The notes under the pieces: generated by a model | What the model was told of the DNA's origin: nothing | Databases searched by the model: none | What the model saw: the letters and a program-made list of their open reading frames with translations, nothing else | NCBI GenBank assembly: GCA_010015675.1 | Contig: ML977008.1 | Span: 68,706 to 132,705 of the forward strand | Source: Byssothecium circinans | Lineage: Eukaryota > Ascomycota > Dothideomycetes > Pleosporales > Massarinaceae | DNA length: 64,000 bases | Direction of reading: 5' to 3' | Translations under genes and position numbers: made by a program | In this document: one piece after another, positions 37,921 to 50,339 of the stretch | How positions within the stretch are numbered: position 1 is the stretch's first letter | Layout of the letters: the number at the start of each line of letters is the position of its first letter

Positions 37921-40900
37921 ATGCAACGGCTCTTCTACCAGTTCGGATCGAACAACAGAGCAAAGGTAGAGTTCTTAAGGCTATGCTCTCCTTGATACTC
38001 TCTGACGCCCAAGCAGATTCCTGCAGAACCCTCCATATCCTCGCCATCAGCAGAACCAACCGGCACAGTTCTCCAAGGCTTGCAAGTAGTATCTGAGGGC
38101 ATCGACCCGGTCGTCGAGTAGGTGTGCTTCTCTGACATGTTCCTCGCTCAGCAGCTGACAGGACTCAAGCATCGTCGCCGTCCATGGCCTGAACGGGGAC
38201 CGCGAGAAGACGTGGACGGCGAGCAGCGGCGTCAACTGGCTCCGAGACCTCCTCCCACAAGACCTCCCCAACGCGCGCATAATCAGCTGGGGCTACGATG
38301 CAAATACGCATCGCCGCTCTGGCGTCAGCTGCCAGTACCTCTTCGACCATGCAAGAACACTGGTGTCGGACCTGTGCTTGGAAAGGCAGGTCACTCAGGT
38401 ACGTGACGGACGAGATACTGTACACGATGACAAGGACTGAAGTTAGGGCAGACAAGCAGACGGCCGATCATCTTCGTCGCGCACAGCTTGGGCGGGATTA
38501 TCGTGAAAAGCGTGAGCTCGCTTTCTATGGTTGCCTTGGCACGCTCGACTGACGGACGCAGGCGCTCATCCACTCAGATGCTGCCCGACGAGGGGCTCTT
38601 GAAGAGCATCGATCGATCAAGCTATCGACATACGGAGTCATGTTTATGGGCACGCCGCACCAAGGCGGCAGCGGCGTTGCGCTTGGCAGGCTCATGGTCA
38701 ACGTCGCGTCGGTGTTCGTGGCGGCCGATGACCGGCTGCTGCAGCACCTGGAGCGAGATTCAGAGTGGCTCCAACAACAGCTTGGGCAGTACGGGCCAAT
38801 CAGCAGTGATTTTGTGACCAAGTTTGCCTTTGAGGAGTACGCTACTCCAACGGTCCTCGGCCAGTCGTTTATGGTCAGTTGTTATGAGATGGTCAGTGTG
38901 CAGCGGCTACTAACACCAACAGGTTGTTCCCCGAGCGTCCGCTGTAGTACCAGGAGTTGCCGACGGCGAATCGATTGTCATACATGCAGACCACATCAAC
39001 ATGGTTAAATTCGGGTCGAAGTCGGATCCCGGATACAAGACAGTGTCGGGCCACCTACGGGTAATGGCTGCGAATGCGGGCGATGCTATCGGTCGGCGAT
39101 GGGATACGGAGGGCAGAGTCGACGCGGGTAGGTAGATTTGGACTGAAATAGCAGTAATAATGACGAGTTGTTTACAGTTCGCTCTAACGGGCCTATCGAG
39201 TCGTTTACCGTCAAATTCAGCGTGCCAGAGGTGTCGCCAGTCGAGCATTTCGTTAGCCGAGACGAGGAACTCGACAGAATCCACAAAGAACTTCAGCATG
39301 GTGGCTCTCGCAAGATAGTCGTAGTGCATGGCCTTGGTGGAATGGGGAAGACTCAGCTAGCATTGGCTTATGCGAAGCAACATAGAGATGAGTATTCGGC
39401 AGTGTTTTGGGTGAACAGCAAAGACATAGATACGCTGAAGCAAGGCTATGTCGCCGCTGCGAAACGTATCTTTCGCGATCATCCGTCGCTAGTCCATTTG
39501 AAAAGTATTGTTGATGGGGGCAACCTCGACGAAGCGATGGAGGCGGTCAAGAGGTGGCTGAACAACTCTCAGAATGATCGATGGTTGATCATCTACGACA
39601 ACTACGATACCCCTAAGCTTCTAGGATGCGATGGTGCGGGAACTTTCGACATCAGACCCTTCCTTCCTGAAGCACACCAAGGAGCCATAGTCATCACCAC
39701 GAGGTCTTCTCAACTGAGACTGGGCCATCTTGTTGCGGTCAAGAAGCTCCAGAATATCGAGCACAGCCTGGAGATTCTGTCGCACGCGTCAGGGCGGGTT
39801 GGGTTAAGTAGCGGTAGGCGGACTTCGTTCTATGACTCTATTGCAACTGCTGATCCTACCTGAGATCCCGACGCTTACGAATTGGCGCGCGAATTGGATG
39901 GTCTGCCACTTGCTCTTGCCACAGCCGGCGCCTATCTCTACCAGATGTCGACTAGCTTCGCCGAGTATCTTCGGCTGTACAAGGAATCATGGCTTCGGCT
40001 TCAGCAAAAGACTCCGCAGCTGCTTTCGTACGAAGACAGAGCACTGTATTCGACGTGGGAGATTTCGCTAGACCATGTCAAGCGGCAGAGCTCGCTCGCA
40101 GCGAGGCTTCTTCAACTGTGGGCGTACTTTGACAACCAAGACGTCTGGTTTGAGCTTTTGCAGCAATATCGGCGAGACGGTCCAGAGTGGTTCTCAGAGC
40201 TGACGCAAGACCAACTCAGCTTTGACGAGGCGGTAAGAGTGCTCTGTGACCATGCGCTGGTCGAGGCAGATAGCACATTTGAAAATAACAGCGTGGAATC
40301 GAGGGGATACAGCATGCATAGCTGCGTGCACTCGTGGACGGTGCATGTGGTGAACGATAGGTGGGATGACAGAATGGCCAGACTCGCATTAAGATGCGTA
40401 GGCTTGCATGTGCCTGCGAGAGACTGGCCCCAGTACTGGGTTATCGAGCAGCGGCTTATTCGGCATGCTAATCGATGTTGCGGGTTTATCAGTAGTGGAC
40501 TAACGGGGCAGGATGACGATGTATCGACACTTGGGGCGATCCACGGCCTGGGCCTCCTTCACAGGGATCTGGGCAAGCTAGACGAGGCGGAGGAGATGTA
40601 CAAGCGGGCACTAGAAGGAAGGGAGAAAACACTTGGGCCTGAACATACGTCGACGCTTCACACGGTCAACAACTTGGGCACGCTCTACTGGGATCAGGAT
40701 AAGCTGGATGAGGCAGAGAAGATGTACCGGCGGGCACTGGAAGGATGTAAGAAGGCACTTGGGCCTGAACATACGTGGACGCTTTGCACGGTCAACAACT
40801 TGGGCACGCTCTACACGGATCAGGGCGAGCTGGACGAGGCAGAGAAGATGTTCCAATGGGCACTGGAAGGATATGAGAAGGCATTTGGGCCTCATCACAC

Positions 40901-41591
40901 GTCCACACTTGACACGGTCAATAACTTTGGCGGCCTCTATGCAGTTCTAGGCAAGCTGGACGAGGCAGAGAAGATGTACCGGCGGGCACTGGAAGGATGT
41001 AAGAAGGCACTTGGGCCTGAACATACGTGGACGCTTTGCACGGTCAATAACTTGGGCAACCTCTACGTGGATCAGGGCGAGATGGACGAGGCAGAGAAGA
41101 TGTTCCAATGGGCACTGGAAGGATATGAGAAGGCATTTGGGCCTCATCACATGTCGACACTTGGCACGGCCAACAACTTGGGCACGCTCTACTGGAATCA
41201 GGGTAAGTTAGATGAGGCAGAGAAGATGTACCGGCGGGCACTAGAAGGATTTAAGAAGGCACTTGGGCTCGATCACACGTTAATATTTCACACGGTCAAC
41301 AACTTGGGCAACCTCTATGTGAGTCAGGGCGAGATGGACAAGGCAGAGAAGATGTTCCAATGGGCACTGGAAGGATATAAGAAGACACTTGGGACCTATC
41401 ACACGTCGACGCTTAGCACTGTCAACAACTTGGGCACGCTCTACGGAAGGCAGGGCAAGCTGGACGAGGCAGAGGAGATGTACCGGCGGGCACTGGATGG
41501 ATTTGAGAAGCGACTTGGCTATGAACACAAACGATGTCGTCGCCTCCGTCACACTCTGGATACATTTACGGGAAATATTGCAACTAATTAA
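37921..41591 (+). CDS. intact NLR: alpha/beta-hydrolase, NB-ARC, TPR
   Basis: Eight exons are inferred: 37921-37965, 38017-38109, 38162-38398, 38452-38511, 38562-38873, 38923-39127, 39178-39813, 39865-41591. Introns are 49-53 bp and together the exons make an in-frame 1,104-residue protein. The first acceptor and the 38,110 donor (GTCGTC) are the least certain. Residues about 47-280 are a DUF676/PGAP1-like hydrolase: VHGLNGDREKTW, AHSLGG with nucleophile Ser137, MGTPHQGG, and DHINMVKF with probable catalytic His273. NB-ARC follows: P-loop GLGGMGKT (369-376), Walker B LIIYDN (454-459), ITTRS and GLPLALA (541-547). From residue 767 come eight 42-residue TPR units of kinesin-light-chain type. 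Proteins of this architecture are cytosolic STAND sensors in which TPR ligand binding is thought to trigger NB-ARC oligomerisation and effector action. No RIP damage is visible although the neighbours are ruined. Confidence 0.9.
40578..41585 (+). repeat. 126-bp TPR-coding repeat array with 252-bp alternation
   Basis: Eight 126-bp units, each starting at a codon for L/M-D-E/K-A-E, code the TPR region of the NLR. Units 2, 4 and 6 share EKMYRRALEG, while units 3, 5 and 7 share EKMFQWALEGY. Units 2 and 4 are almost identical over their full length. The array therefore has a 252-bp higher-order period, pointing to recent duplication or conversion of unit pairs. Confidence 0.85.
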
Positions 41592-42133
41592 TTGCAAGAA
41601 TGTTGAGTTCTTAGCCTTTCATTCCTTGATTTTACAAATTGATAGCTTTGCCTGTGTAACGTAGAGAGTATCGGTTAGTAAGTGTGCCCAGGGTGGTGGA
41701 ATGCGTACTGTAACAACTCTGGATACAGTCATCGGCCGCCTTGGAGGATATCTGGGGAAAGCCTGTGGGTGGTGTAAGATACAGCACTCCGACTTTCACT
41801 TAATGCAGAATGGGAGTAATATTACTACTCAAGAAGAACTATGCCAACGCTCAGTATTGGCGGCTCGAGCAAGTCCGCTAGTATATCAACGCTATACCGA
41901 ATATGTAAGATGGGGCGCTAAGATCCCTGCATGCAGAGCGGCGCAATACCGTGTTGCAAATGCATTCGAGGGGAAGCCGGTTTCGCTAGCGACTGTACCT
42001 GCTTTTACCACCCGCGCTCTAATTCGTTGCATGCCACCTAATTAAATTGGTGTAGGGCCTTATTTGGCTCGCGAGGGCGGGGATGCAATTTCCACGTGAC
42101 TCCAAAATCAGCCGTTCGCTCCGGAAGTAAATA
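41592..42133. other. downstream region of the NLR gene, with inverted-repeat arm
   Basis: Contains the 3-prime untranslated side of the NLR gene, the right inverted-repeat arm (41,841-42,016) and a GC-normal spacer. An open frame at 41,701-42,045 crosses the repeat and shows no motif, so it is not called. Confidence 0.5.
41841..42016. repeat. right arm of inverted repeat around the NLR gene
   Basis: The core 41,890-41,996 is the inverse of 37,567-37,673 (106 of 107 positions). Together the arms enclose 4.47 kb containing only the NLR gene. No clear target-site duplication is visible because the outer edges fade gradually. Confidence 0.85.
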
Positions 42134-42285
42134 CAGTGGTAACCGAAATCGGTTTCCGGTTCCTATACTTTGGTTATTCTGAGCGCACGGCCGCTGGAAA
42201 GGCGCTTTACTAAATAGATAATAGCGCTTTGCAGGGGTGGTACATAAGGCTTAGAAAGTGGCGAAATCATAAGCTGCGCCACATG
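42134..42285. mobile_element. left fragment of a terminal repeat split by the large element
   Basis: This 152-bp piece starts CAGTGGTAACCGAAATCGG after TA (42,132-42,133) and ends GCGCCACATG. It is nearly identical to 42,288-42,435, which follows it after a TA. Its missing continuation (CCTCTACCTACGTG onward) is found at 61,857, immediately beyond the right end of the large element. It is therefore the left half of an older copy interrupted by the younger one. Confidence 0.75.
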
Positions 42286-42570
42286 TACAGTGGTGACCGA
42301 AATCGGTTTCCGGTCCTTGCACTTTAGTTATTCTGCGCGCACGGCCGCCGGAAAGGCGCTTTACTAAATATATAATAGCGCTTTACAGGGGTGGTACATA
42401 AGGCTTAGAAAGTGGCAAAATCATAAGCTGCGCCACATGTACCTCTACCTACCTATTCTCTATATATTTTAAAACATTTATAAGTTTATAGTGGGTGCGG
42501 GTCAGCTATCCTCTATACTAGTGCAGGCAAGCCTATAGATGTTCTACATGAATCTGTATTCCTAAACATT

Positions 42571-45500
42571 CTACTGCTTAATCATGCTAGTAGTGATTTG
42601 CTACCTAAGCGCCCTATTAGCTACCCCTAAAGCATTACTGTAGCAAGCTAATACCTAAGTGATAAATAAACTACCTACTACTCCTACTAAATTATGTCCT
42701 TTTTTAAAACGGCTAGCTAATATAAAGAAACTATATAATAGAATAAGAAGTCTTATAAATAACCTACTAACGCCCTAGTCTGCCCTAGCCAACGCCTATA
42801 CGCTATAGTAGATATATAGAGCTTAATATTGCAGGCTCTCTAGTAAATTCTTGTAGCTTTCCTTGTAAAGCTCTGCATCTCTCCTTAGTTACGTAATCCC
42901 CTTAACGCGTCTATCCTATAGCACCTTAACCGCCTGATGGAGGCCCTAATATATTACTATATCTTTTATTCCCTCATCCTAGATTATCTTATAAAACACC
43001 CTAGTTACATTTATATAGTAGCTATTAGACACTTCCTAGAGCATCCTAATAACATGCTAGAACCTTACTAGTTAGAACGCACTTACTAGATAGATTCCCT
43101 TATTAATAAATTTTTCTACCTTATTTGCGCTAGATGAGCAGGCTAAGAGATAACTAAGGAATAGAGAGCTCTCTTAAATCACGTACTCTTAAAGATCTCC
43201 TATGGTTAGTAGGCTCTTTTTCTCATCCTCTAAAAGTAGATAGCTTCGCGAAGGATCTAGGGCGTCTAAGTACTTATAGCTAGTAAAATAAAAAATCTTA
43301 TAGGCTCGTAAGTGTACTAGAACTTCTTCCTTACGCTAGGGTAGTGTAACTACTTTAAGCCATAGTAATAGGTAGAGATTAATTAGCATTTCTACTTCTC
43401 TTATAGTGAAAGGAAGGTCTAAGCCTCTTAAAAGACATAGAGTTTCCTGCATAGCAACTAAAAGAGCGTATTCTAAAGCAGATTTAGTAGCGCTATAAAC
43501 ACTATATTAGCGCCCATATATTAATGCCTTTATTAATGAGCTATAGGATAATATTACTCTATTAAGTACTGTCTTAGTTAACCCTTTAGTGTGATATCCT
43601 ACCGCGTAAATTAGGAAATAGCTAAGAACTCCTATAAAGATCTACTATATACATGGCAAGTTATTATTAGAAGGTAAGCATTAATATCTAAGTACATCTA
43701 AAATAGGGCGTATAGTAATATCCTATAGCTACTATAGTATTTATGAGGATCTAATTAACTACTACTAGACTTTTTCTTTTAGCTCCTTCTCTTTTAGGTA
43801 AGGCAGCGGTAATACTTAAATCTAATAATACTTAATAAGAAAAGCATCGCAATGATGCGAGCTTACGTTAATAATAATGATTGCGCCTTAGTCCGCAGCA
43901 GCTATAAGCTCCTCTAGATTTGGCGGGAGAAGAAAGTTCTAGAAGCTAGGCTAACCACGTATTTCTATAATAAGTTCTTTTAGTCTTCTATTTACTGTAA
44001 ACCATTAATTTGCTTAGAATTTCTATAAAAACGCGCTATTACCTAGTAGAGTTGTTTTACTAGGAGGTACGTCTAGCTCTTTCTAAAAGGATTTAAACTC
44101 TGCTACTAACATAGGATGCTGCTATTTAAGATTAGAGATATCTATGCGTATCTCTAATAAGAGCCTAGCAATAACGCAATGACCTAGCTTTAATAGCTTT
44201 AAGGCTTAATACTTATCCTTTCCCACTTTTAGGCAGATAGCTGTAGCTATAGAAGCTAACCTAGAAAACTATTTAAGAATATGCTGCTTATTATTATTCT
44301 TTAGTAGCCGTAGGCTTATAATAGGGAGCAGCTTTACCACGCTTTCTAAAAGGCTACTTGCTTCTTCCTACTTAAGCTAGAAGGCAAGGATGTTAGCGGC
44401 GCGCTAAGCTAAACTAATGTGGATAGATAATAGAGAAGTACGGCAAACCTAACCTTCCTTATAATAGGATAAGGCACGGTTAAGATCGTCCATTAACCTA
44501 GTCCTTTTAAATCACGTGCTAAGCCTATTTCTAAGGCTGCTTAACCAGCTAGCTTAATTAGAGTAGTCTTAAAGAGTAGTATTAACTGCTATATCACTAA
44601 CCTTAACTACACAGTTAAGATCATCTATTAACCTAGTCCTCTTAAATCGCGTGCCAAGCCTATTTCTAAGGCTGTTCAACTAGCTAGCTTAATTAAGGTA
44701 GTCTTAAGGAGTAGGATTAACCACTATATCGCTAATCTTAACTGCATGGTTAAGATTGTCCATCGACCTAGTCCTTTTAAATCACGTGCTAAGCTAGGTT
44801 CTAAGGTTATTTAAGTAGCTAGCTTAATTAAAGTAGCCTTAAGGAGTAGCATTAACCGCTATGTTACTAACCTTAACCGCATGGTTAAGATCGTCTATTA
44901 ACCTAGTCCTCTTAAATTGCGTGCTAAGCCTATTTCTAAGGTTGTTTAACTAGCTAGCTTAATTAAGGTAGTTCTAAAGAGTGGCATTAACCACTATATT
45001 GCTAACTTTAACTGCATGGTTAAGATTGTCCATTAACCTAGTCCTTTTAAATTGCGTACTAAGCTAGGTTCTAAAATTGTTTAAGTAGCTAGCTTAATTA
45101 GGGTAGCCCTAAGGAGTAGCATTAACTACTATATTATTAATCTTAACTACATGGTTAAGATTGTCTATCAACCTAGTCCTCTTAAATCACCTGCTAAGCT
45201 AGGTTCTAAGGTTATTCAAGTAGCTAGCTTAATTAAGGTAGTTTTAAAGAGTAGCATTAACCGCTATATTACTAACCTTAACCGTATAGTCAAGATCTTC
45301 TATCAACCTAGTCCTCTTAAATCGCCTGCTAAGCTAGGTTCTAAGATTGTTTAAGTACATAGCTTAATTAGGATAGCCTTAAGGAGTGGCATCAACCGCC
45401 ATGTCACTAACCTTGATTGCATGGTTGAGATCTTCTATCAACCTAGTCCTTTCAAATCGCTTGCTAAGCTTATTTCTAAGGCTGCTTAAGTATATAGCTT

Positions 45501-46442
45501 AATTAGGGTAGTCCTAAGAAGTAGCATTAACTGCTATATTACTAACTTTAACTACATGGTTAAGATTGTCCATCAATCTAGTCCTTTTAAATTGCGTGCT
45601 AAGCCTATTTCTGAGGCTATTTAAGTACATAGCTTAATTAAGATAGTCTTAAGGAGTGGCATTAACTGCTATGTCACTAACCTTAACTATATAGTTAAGA
45701 TTATCTATTAACCTAGTCCTCTTAAATCGCGTACTAAGCTAGGTTCTAAAATTGTTTAAGTAGCTAGCTTAATTAAGGTAGTCTTAAAGAGTAGCATTAA
45801 CCGCTATATTACTAACTTTAACTACATAGTTAAGATCTTCTATTAACCTAGTCCTTTTAAATTGCTTACTAAGCTAGATTCTAAGGTTATTTAACTAGCT
45901 AGCTTAATTAAAGTAGTTTTAAGGAGTAGCATTAACCACTATATTGCTAACCTTAACTATATAGTTAAGATTATCTATTAACCTAGTCCTCCTAAATCGC
46001 CTACTAAGCTAGATTCTAAGGTTGTTTAACTAGCTAGCTTAATTAGGGTAGTCTTAAGGAGTAGCATTAACTGCTATATTACTAACCTTAACTATATAGT
46101 TAAGTTCGTCCATTAATCTAGTCCTCTTAAATCACCTACTAAGTAAGTTTGTAAGGTTGTTTAAGATAGCAGCTTAATTAAAGTAGCCTTAAAGAGTAGT
46201 ATTAATCACTATATTACTAACTTTAACTACATGGTTAAGATCATCTATTAACCTAGTCCTTTTAAATCGCGTGCTAAGTATAGTACTAAAGTTGCTTAAC
46301 TTTCTAGTAAGATTTTTAAATCCTTAAGCCATAATATCTATTACTTACTTTATAATTTTAATAGCCTTATCTAAGTCTTTTCTACTACTATATCACTTAT
46401 AGTTCTAGAATAGTCTAATTACTTTATCATTTTAATGTATTA
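42571..46442 (-). pseudogene. CHAT-domain protease with TPR-like repeats, left copy, RIP-degraded
   Basis: This is the inverted duplicate of the gene at 57,700-61,571. The likely initiation codon is now ATA (about 46,440-46,442). The region 44,470-46,300 encodes 45-residue TPR-like repeats on the minus strand, and about 42,850-44,450 encodes the linker and CHAT domain. The CHAT region is strongly mutated, with numerous stops. CHAT proteins are caspase-fold peptidases, often fused to TPRs, and in bacteria are activated as cell-death or defence proteases. This copy can no longer be expressed as a full protein. Confidence 0.7.
44470..46300 (-). repeat. 135-bp tandem array, about 13-14 units (coding TPR-like repeats)
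   Basis: Units recur every 135 bp (for example at 44,613, 44,748 and 44,883). On the minus strand each encodes 45 residues with the pattern (R/Q)FKRT(R/G)L(M/I)D(D/N)LN..VKVS(N/D)IAVN(A/T)TP, stop, DYPN, stop, ASYLNNLR. This is the repeat that accompanies fungal CHAT domains. An apparent antisense open frame at 45,151-45,354 is a side effect of the periodicity. Confidence 0.85.
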
Positions 46443-47703
46443 TTTAAGTGTTTACTTTATTAGATATAGATTCTTACCTAGTCCTTAGATGAACAGGTCT
46501 AAAAGCGTTAGCAGCATATTTTTTTATTTAAGAACGTTTACTTTTTAAAAAAAACCTAAGTATAGCCTTTTCTTCTTTTATGTAAAGCCTGTACCTATAA
46601 TATCTTCTTTTATAATAAAAGATTTATATAAAATTTAGCTTACTTCTTTCCTATTAGGGAAGGTAATAGCTTTTAAAAAATATATGTAACTTTATACATC
46701 CTAGTAAATAGCATGTTAAGTAGTTATAATTACTAAGTATAGTTAAGATTATTAAGATTAGTTACTACTACCTATCCTTTTATCTACTAAATAGATTGTT
46801 TAAGGTATTCCGTTAAAAGAGTTCTTATAAAAAGAAGGAAGTATACAAAAATATATAGTTTAATTTACATATTATTTATTAGATCTTTATAGAGCTTTAC
46901 AAAAGAAGATAGCTCTTTATTACTTATAATATAAAGCGTAGCAACTAGTTCTAGCTTAGTATAGAATAGCTCTATATTTATAAGGCTATTTATAGAAGGG
47001 TAATAACTACTACTAATAATAACGTTAGATAAGCTTGCTATGCCATCTACCTAATTACCTTTATAAAGAGTTAGTATTTAATTACCTACTTCACGCGCTA
47101 CTTAACTAAGATAAGGCTTACTATAAACTTCTAAAAAATACTCCTTAGATCTATTAGTCTAGCTAGCCTTATTACCTAAGCTTACTTTTCTTATTTTTAG
47201 TACTACTATAGTAGGGTACTTACTAAGCTTAGTCTACTACTATAGCTAATAGTTAGTGCGCTATAGCTATAAGCTACAAAGAAAATCTATATCTAGCACG
47301 CTTTATGGAGGCAGGTATTAAGCTTTTAGCATGTAGGTTTAAGAAGTTAGCCTCGCCGTAGGCATCAGACTCTCTAAAATACCTTAGATGTTGCACTGCT
47401 AAAAACGCGCTTTATGACTAGAACTATCTATAAGGCTCCCTTCTAGTAAGCTATGCTAAGGTACCTCTCTAGGCTATCTCTACTTCACTAGTTAATAGGC
47501 GCATTCTATACTACTCTTTTATATGGGGTAATGTGCATGAGGGTCCACTAAAGTCGCTGAGCGTAGTTCATTAGCGAATGCAATTGCAATCTCTGCCCCT
47601 TACTGACTTCTAGAGGACTCGTCGTTTGCATAGCAAGTAAGACGTGGCGGGATGTGTATTGCTGTTTAGCTGACTAGTGAGGAAATTTGCTAGCTTGGCG
47701 CCC
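46443..47703. other. upstream region of the left CHAT gene
   Basis: AT-rich, stop-dense counterpart of 56,447-57,699. Nothing assignable. It would include the promoter of the left CHAT gene. Confidence 0.4.
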
Positions 47704-48225
47704 CGTCTCCTCATTAGCGCCCCTCACTAGTAACCCTTACTAGCGGTCATATCATCCACGATAGTGCTAGTAATCTTGCTCTAGAGTTTTTCTGGGCTAT
47801 TTCTTTTAATACATGTCCATTCTATTAATTCATAGGTTAATAGAGGCGTCGCTAAAATCATTGGATGACACGTACTGGCCGTGCCTGCTCACTGCAAAGC
47901 ACTGTAGTAGACAGTAGAGAGACTGCCTTTTTATTCGCTATCCTAGCGCCTTAGGCAGACCCTAGACGGTGCGCCATTACTACGTCCAGCGTATAGATCT
48001 TTCCTAGGTGCTAAGCGGCGCTGTTGGAGCACTGCATAACGAGCACACCAGCTAGCAAGGACAAATAGCGGTCCGATCAAGTAACATGCTAGTGATATAT
48101 CTCTCTCTTAAAAAAGCCTTGCAGTCTACCTTTCATCTTCACAAGCCTAGTCCTTTCTCCATGTTAGTATCTAAATTCATTCCGTACATTGTTGTTCTAA
48201 TTACAGTCACTCTACGACCCAGCAC
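47704..48225. other. spacer at the left edge of the central region
   Basis: Partly RIP-mutated, without a supported gene. The open frame on the minus strand at 48,139-48,348 is antisense to the start of the caspase-like gene. Confidence 0.5.
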
Positions 48226-50229
48226 ATGGCTAACGAAGCTCTTTAAACAACTACTCACTAGGTAGTGATCATTGGTGTTAACTACTATCCTAAGCATAAG
48301 GACAATTGCCTTGAAGGCTGTGTCTAGGATGCGGAGGATGCTAGTCATTATCTAAAGGAGGTACTAGGAGAATCGTTAAATGTTGAGGTCTTTACTGCCT
48401 CGACGCCCTCAGTCCATAGTGATCCTCCTCCAGAAGAAGAAAAAGTTTAGCCAACGTATGCGAGGGTCATAAGTTATCTAGACTAAATTATTAAAGACGC
48501 TAAATGTAGAGACCGTGTCCACATTCATTACTCTGGCCACGGGGCACGCATACCACTGTCGCAACACGATAGGCAGTTAGCATGTGCCTTGGTTCTTCTT
48601 GAATACAATGGCCACAAAATAAGGTGTCTTAGAGCTGGAACCCTTGTTAGCAAATTAGATAAGATGGTTGAAAAAGGGCTTCTTATCACACTCATTCTCG
48701 ACTGCTGTTTTTCAGGTGGGATAATTCAGAGCAGCAACGACTCTAATTTTGTTGTGCGATTCCTTAGATATGATACCACTGTTGATTCTGGAGCTCCTCA
48801 AGACCTAGACACTACATTCTCGCAGCCGTCCAGCACATTATAAGATGCCTCAGTAGAAAATAATGGCTGGCTGGTGAACCCTAAGGGCTATATGATCCTT
48901 ACAGCGTGCGCTCCAGATGAGTTTGCATTCAAGATCAAGATACACGACAAATGGTGAGGTACATTTACCTACTTCCTTCTCCATGCGCTTAGGGCCCTGC
49001 TTGTTAATAGCATTGATATTACGCACTCTTCCGTACACGAACACCTTAGCACTAGCCTTCATGCGCATTGGCCGCGGCAAACACTAATGCGGTATGGAAA
49101 GAGCGGCTTCACACTATTCAGAGACTCTCTACTTGCTCCGGATAATAGCTTACTTTCCATATACAAGGATAAAGATGGCCATCTGCATTTGAGAGCAGGA
49201 GAAGTACACGGTATGTTTGAAAAGGATGAGTACGTTGCATACGATACTAAGAGACCTAAACAAAGCAATGGTTGGTAGGCGGAAGGAATCGCGAACGTGC
49301 GAGTTACTGCTATCAAAACATTCAAATTGGCCTTGGAAGAAATCAGTCGTTCATCCATATGACAAATTGAAATGGGATGGAAAGCTAAGCTACAGACTAG
49401 TCTCTCTCTGCGCCTCATTCGTATTGGACTGATGCCTAGCTTTAGCCGCAGCAGTTAATCGGCGCTTATATCGGGGAGATATGGCTACATGCACTTGATC
49501 GCAAGGAAAGAACCTGGGGAAGACGAGACTGGAGAATCGCCCATGTACAACGTGGTTATTAATGAAGAGAACTAATATGAGGTGGTTGATGTGTTGCAAG
49601 AGAAGGTTTTCCCTATCCTAAGCATACCTTGTAGCTTGGATAGAGCTTTAGATGTTCTCATGAACGTTCTGCAATACATGGCAGAGTTCAAGTACTTTAA
49701 GGGAGTGGAGAACCGGATACCCTATGAGGACTTCCATGCCTTATTCTTGATTAACCTTAAGCGCCCTCCTAGAGACTCTAACAGGATCAACATTAAGCAC
49801 GGCGATAAATGGACGGCTACACTCAAGAATAGGAGTGATAAGGAGTTATACGTGAGCATCTTTAACTTTTGACTATCTTAGGAAGTAAAGCCCCTTATCT
49901 CTGCATCCGGCTTTAAAACAATACCTGCGAAGAAGAACGATGTCGATAGTGAATGGCGTATTTCCTTAAAGATGGTAGTTCCCACAGAACTCTAGAAAAA
50001 TGGTATAAAGGAGTGTGAAGACCTCATCAAAATCTTTATAATAAGCAAGGCAACTCATGTTCGCGTGTCTTTGCCTAGCTTGTTTAAAATTGCACCTAGG
50101 CAAAATGATACTCTCCATGGTGGTGATAATTTGTTGGCTTTCCTTTCAGAGTTAACTAGCGGTCGTCAGGGATAAAGTGGGGACAAATAGGCAACACGGA
50201 GCTTTTAAATTCACACGAGCATAGAGTGA
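48226..50229 (+). pseudogene. caspase-like (peptidase C14) protein, RIP-degraded
   Basis: A single frame of 668 codons runs from ATG 48,226 to TGA 50,229 with about 17 internal stops and no frameshift. The caspase domain is clear: VIIGVNYYP near the start, HIHYSGHGARIP with catalytic His105 (48,538-48,540), and LILDCCFSGG with catalytic Cys161 (48,706-48,708). Further on, GYMILTACAPDE and FTYFLLHALRALL match fungal C14 domain ends. The C-terminal half reads KHGDKWTATLKNRSDKELYV, a beta-rich domain often seen after this caspase type, and ends ATRSF near the terminus. The stops are Gln, Arg or Trp to stop. Both catalytic residues survive. The gene would have encoded a cytosolic Cys protease of about 667 residues linked to regulated cell death. 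Confidence 0.9.
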
Positions 50230-50339
50230 CTGGATTTGACCTATGAAAGATTTAGTTACATAATTTTACCCTCATTTAATCCATGGCCGTTTCTTATGTG
50301 TTATTCTCTCCATAACTATAGTAACTTCATTTAAGAGTT

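Larger units (their letters stand above)
42288..47703 (-). repeat. left inverted arm (about 5.4 kb)
   Basis: This arm is the reverse complement of 56,447-61,854 along its whole length, with many differences that are mostly C/T and G/A. It contains, from the outside in, the family terminal repeat, a degraded CHAT-TPR gene on the minus strand and its upstream region. The inner end of similarity lies at about 47,703 (CTAGCTTGGCG opposite CCGGCTTGGCG in the other arm). Confidence 0.8.

Noticed and set aside
40611..41597. Several minus-strand and out-of-frame open frames with repeated CLLISFQCPLEHLLCL-like text
   Set aside because: Reverse-strand readings of the TPR-coding repeat array; the sense strand is convincingly the NLR.
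41701..42045. 114-codon open frame downstream of the NLR
   Set aside because: It crosses the inverted-repeat arm, and the mirror copy upstream of the NLR carries similar frames on the other strand. This points to repeat-derived chance openness.
45151..45354. Open frame of 67 codons with a 45-residue internal repeat on the plus strand
   Set aside because: It is antisense to the TPR-like 135-bp repeats of the left CHAT gene. The sense strand matches the known repeat pattern, so this frame is a periodicity artefact.
44470..46300. Interpretation of the 135-bp array as a CRISPR array or centromeric satellite
   Set aside because: There are no spacers, the units are contiguous and of coding length, and they are part of a recognisable TPR-CHAT gene.
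49059..49599. Minus-strand open frames over the caspase-like gene
   Set aside because: The plus strand shows the caspase His and Cys motifs and a continuous family-like frame, so the minus frames are shadows.
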